A stretch of DNA of 8,541 bases from positions 1 through 8,541 of the forward strand of contig JAATEW010000395.1 of the NCBI GenBank assembly GCA_015655535.1, written 5' to 3'. The notes beneath the pieces were generated by a model. The model was not told the origin of the DNA, made no database searches, and saw nothing but the letters and a program-made list of their open reading frames with translations. The stretch is from Hyphomicrobiales bacterium (lineage in GTDB: Bacteria; Pseudomonadota; Alphaproteobacteria; Rhizobiales; Beijerinckiaceae). Each line of letters opens with the position of its first letter. Position 1 is the stretch's first letter. Positions 6,381 through 8,541 of the stretch are shown here, one piece after another. The position numbers and the translations under genes are program-made.

Positions 6381-7354
6381 TGCGGGCCCCGCGAGCCATC
6401 GCAGGTCTCCTCGTGGCTTTGATTGAGATCTGTTTGACCGCGAACACGGAGGCCCAGACTGTCTATGTCATCAGTCAGTCTGGCCATCGTCTGACGGAGA
6501 TCGCTCCGGCAAAGATGCCGCTCCAGACAATCGATTTGCCGCTCGGCCCGGTCAATATGGCGGCGTCTTGCGACGGCCATTTTCTGTTCGTCACGCATCC
6601 CGAATTGCAAAAGATCAGCGTCGTCGATCTCGCACAGAGAAAAGTGCGATCCGTGTTTCCCTACGCGGGCATGCCCTTCGGCATCGCGAGCGATGAAGAT
6701 GCGACGCATATTTTCATCACGGATTGGACCAGGAGCATGGTTTCGCGCATGGATATGGCGAATGGCGCGGTCACGGCGGAAGCGAAGGTCGGCCGTTCCC
6801 CCGCCCATATCGTTCTCGACCACGGGCGCAACCGGCTTTTCGTGGCCAATCGCGAAGATGGAACGATTAGCGTTCTCGATGCGACGTCGCTGGCCATCGT
6901 CGCGACGATCGGCGTCGGCAAGGCACCTTTTGCTTTGGCATTTTCAGCTTTGGCAGCGCGGATCTATGTCGCAAACGTCCAAAGCGGCGATATCAGTGTG
7001 ATCGACGCGCGAAGCCTTCACGTGCTGGCCACTGTGCCCGTCGGCAAAATGCCTTATGGCGTCGCGGTTTCAAACGATGGAAAAAAGCTTCTCGTGACAA
7101 GTCAGGCGGAAAGTGAAGCCATGCTGCTTGACGCGGAAACGCTCGCGCCGATCGCTCGCATCAAGACAGGCCGTTACCCGGAAGGAGTCGCTTTCGGTGC
7201 CTCAGGTCAGCGCGCGGATGTGGCGAATTGGTTTTCGGATACGGTTTCCGTGCTCGATCTCGATCACGCCATGGAGGTGGAACGAGTTCCGGTCGCGGAA
7301 GGCCCGCGCTATGTCGCTCTTGTCCCTGCCGTTGGCCTCTGCCGCGCGAATTGA
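6380..7354 (+). CDS. Secreted seven-bladed YVTN beta-propeller protein
   Basis: A 324-residue protein from the ATG at 6380. It starts with RAPR and a hydrophobic signal stretch (about 6-20), with likely cleavage after TEA (residue 25). Seven repeats of about 40 residues follow, each with a strand such as LFVANREDGTISVLD, then a V(G/T)xxPxxxA turn. They begin near 27, 69, 111, 153, 195, 237 and 279, giving a complete propeller with no truncation. An upstream TTG at 6188 would add 64 residues that lack family features and bury the signal peptide, so it was not chosen. Related YVTN proteins are common beside PQQ alcohol dehydrogenases, where their role is poorly defined (periplasmic binding or scaffold; inference). 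The weak ribosome site suggests coupling to the small ORF before it. It is convergent with the next gene, with a gap of 48 bases. Confidence 0.85.
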   Translation: MRAPRAIAGLLVALIEICLTANTEAQTVYVISQSGHRLTEIAPAKMPLQTIDLPLGPVNMAASCDGHFLFVTHPELQKISVVDLAQRKVRSVFPYAGMPFGIASDEDATHIFITDWTRSMVSRMDMANGAVTAEAKVGRSPAHIVLDHGRNRLFVANREDGTISVLDATSLAIVATIGVGKAPFALAFSALAARIYVANVQSGDISVIDARSLHVLATVPVGKMPYGVAVSNDGKKLLVTSQAESEAMLLDAETLAPIARIKTGRYPEGVAFGASGQRADVANWFSDTVSVLDLDHAMEVERVPVAEGPRYVALVPAVGLCRAN

Positions 7355-7402
7355 GCGATAGAGCGCATGGCAGATCCACAGCGCTTTGACGTCCCAGCTT
7401 AG

Positions 7403-8308
7403 TTACGATGGCGCGCCGCAGAGCCCGACCCAATGTCCCGTCGCGGATTTGATCCGGGACAATTCCGGAATATTGGAGGTGATTTCGAGATCAGAAATAT
7501 CGAGAAATCCGTCAGGGAGACGATTGGCATCGAGGCCTAGATCGTTTGCCGATTGATGCAGCTCGATTGCATAGGCCTGCAACTCGCCGATTCCGAACAT
7601 GACGACGGATTTCGCATGCATTTGACGATCGAGCGCGTAGCCTGTCGCAAGATGCAACGCACCGATCAAAATCACGGATTTGTCGCCGCTTGCGGCCTTC
7701 TTGATCTCGTCGGCGATCAAGGCATCCTCAGCCAGCCTCTCCCGCCAGCGCGCCTGCGCAAGCCGCTCTTCATAAAGCGGATCAAGAGCCCGGCCCCGTC
7801 CCCCGCGCTCGTTCAAGAGGCATGAATAAATCGGATCGAGCCTGCCGCCGGGAACGCCATCGTCGGATGCGATAAGACCCGTTGTATCGAAAGCGATCGT
7901 CTGGATTTTGAAATGGGCTAATTTTTGTGCCATCTCGCCGGTGAGCTTCGCGGCTTCGAGTTGATCGTCGCCGCCAACCCCCGTGAAGCGCGCGCCACCG
8001 GCATGATAGGCGTGCGCGAATGAATCGACGTCCATCGCGCCTTGATAAATCTTGTCGAACAGCGGCTGAAACTTGCTGGGAATTTCGATGAAGACTTTCT
8101 TGATGTCCGCCGCGGTGACGGCCGATACGAAAGCATCCGATGCCCGAAAGTCGTAGTGGGGGAGCGAGCCGTGGTCCGGATCGCCTATGACATGAAACTG
8201 GGCAGGGTCCGCGAGAAACGAACCCAAAGCTTCAGCATTGGCCGATGCGGAGAAAAGATTGGCATTCAAAAGGACAGCCATGGCGAGGTGGTGGGCGCGC
8301 ACCCTCAT
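7403..8308 (-). CDS. Secreted Tiki/ChaN/EreA-like protein of unknown function
   Basis: 301 residues. The N-terminus has a short signal peptide (hydrophobic about 8-22, ANA cleavage site at 23-25), so it is probably periplasmic. Two motifs recall the Tiki/ChaN/EreA fold: GDPDHG (42-47), where the family has a Gly-acidic-x-His element, and VILIGALHLATG (212-223), with H219 in a GxxH motif. Between them VFIEIP (72-77) and a helix with RWRERLAEDALIADEI (187-202) are in the expected order. Relatives bind haem or metal, or act as hydrolases/proteases; no activity can be assigned here. C163 and C297 could form a disulphide. Start choice: the ATG at 8308 touches its AAAGGA, whereas the GTG two codons on (8302) is better spaced from it, so the true start may be 8302. 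It has no obvious operon partner. Confidence 0.72.
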   Translation of the reverse strand: MRVRAHHLAMAVLLNANLFSASANAEALGSFLADPAQFHVIGDPDHGSLPHYDFRASDAFVSAVTAADIKKVFIEIPSKFQPLFDKIYQGAMDVDSFAHAYHAGGARFTGVGGDDQLEAAKLTGEMAQKLAHFKIQTIAFDTTGLIASDDGVPGGRLDPIYSCLLNERGGRGRALDPLYEERLAQARWRERLAEDALIADEIKKAASGDKSVILIGALHLATGYALDRQMHAKSVVMFGIGELQAYAIELHQSANDLGLDANRLPDGFLDISDLEITSNIPELSRIKSATGHWVGLCGAPS

Positions 8309-8370
8309 TCCTTTCTGCGAGAAGCCGAGACGACGTTACACCAACGCACATCATGCCATTTCGATGCCGT

Positions 8371-8387
8371 ACGTATTGATCATACGT
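8371..8387. promoter_or_regulatory. Inverted repeat ACGTAT-N5-ATACGT upstream of the Tiki-like gene
   Basis: A perfect 6-bp inverted repeat with spacer TGATC, centred about 70 bases upstream of the Tiki-like gene start, in the 177-base gap before the tRNA. The position fits an operator or core promoter. No known consensus is matched with confidence. Confidence 0.35.
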
Positions 8388-8485
8388 CGCGACAGATCGA
8401 TGCAGTAAAGAAAGAGTAAATGCCGGCGCGCCACGGACAGGCCATCTCCAGCAGCGACTCAGGTTGAATCGGGTCAGTATGGCAT

Positions 8486-8541
8486 TGGTAGCGGAGGAGG
8501 GACTCGAACCCCCGACACAAGGATTATGATTCCTCTGCTCT
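8486..8541 (-). tRNA. tRNA-Met (anticodon CAT), 5' part outside window
   Basis: Read on the minus strand: the end of the D-stem AGAGC, anticodon stem GAGGA/TCCTT around loop ATCATAA (anticodon CAT), variable loop GTGTC, T-stem GGGGG/CCCTC with loop TTCGAGT, acceptor strand CTCCGCT, discriminator A and an encoded CCA ending at 8486. The 5' acceptor half and D-loop lie beyond the right edge. The body resembles the alphaproteobacterial elongator tRNA-Met. A CAT anticodon could also mean tRNA-Ile2 (lysidine-modified), which the missing half would help settle. Confidence 0.92.

Noticed and set aside
7362..7387. AGCGC...GCGCT stem between the convergent beta-propeller and Tiki-like genes as a terminator
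   Set aside because: Only five base pairs with a 14-base loop and just two following T residues; too weak to call.
1..8541. CRISPR arrays, insertion sequences or phage attachment site next to the tRNA
   Set aside because: No regularly spaced repeats, no transposase and no integrase are visible; the tRNA flank shows no duplicated tRNA end within the window.

Overview
The window looks like a chromosomal piece of a methylotrophic or methanotrophic alphaproteobacterium, most plausibly of the Beijerinckiaceae/Rhizobiales type (Methylocella or Methylocapsa relatives). The grounds are a lanthanide-type methanol dehydrogenase (XoxF), MoxY/MoxX-like two-component systems, a GC-rich coding background and an alphaproteobacterial-looking tRNA-Met. 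The taxon is an inference from gene content. No taxonomic marker was compared.

Layout, left to right. Five genes run leftward on the minus strand. In order of transcription they are: a sensor kinase (6037-4622) and its NarL-type regulator (4594-3932); a second sensor kinase (3697-2339) and a second NarL-type regulator (2342-1725), joined by a 4-base GTGA overlap; then, after a 430-base regulatory gap, the first 431 residues of a PQQ-dependent XoxF methanol dehydrogenase (1294 to beyond the left edge). Diverging from the first kinase, across an AT-rich gap holding an inverted repeat, is a rightward unit. It comprises a 42-codon ORF (6252-6380) whose stop overlaps the start of a secreted seven-bladed YVTN beta-propeller protein (6380-7354). 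Convergent with it is a leftward gene for a secreted Tiki/ChaN/EreA-like protein (7403-8308). The right edge holds the 3' part of a tRNA-Met(CAT) on the minus strand.

How the parts may work together. XoxF oxidises methanol in the periplasm with PQQ and a lanthanide. Both kinases have a periplasmic domain of the kind shared by LapD and MoxY, with an APAWF motif, and both regulators are NarL/FixJ type. This is the architecture of the Paracoccus MoxYX pair that controls methanol dehydrogenase. The simplest reading is a duplicated MoxYX-like cassette that senses a periplasmic cue and controls xoxF and perhaps the beta-propeller operon. The gaps upstream of xoxF and of the second kinase carry CGGGAA elements, and the gap upstream of the first kinase has a related GGGAA, so these are candidate regulator sites.

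The most intriguing non-coding element is a perfect 9-bp GC-rich hairpin about 40 bases upstream of the xoxF start. It is followed by a T-rich run, and its loop can pair with the xoxF Shine-Dalgarno sequence. It is a candidate attenuator or translational switch.
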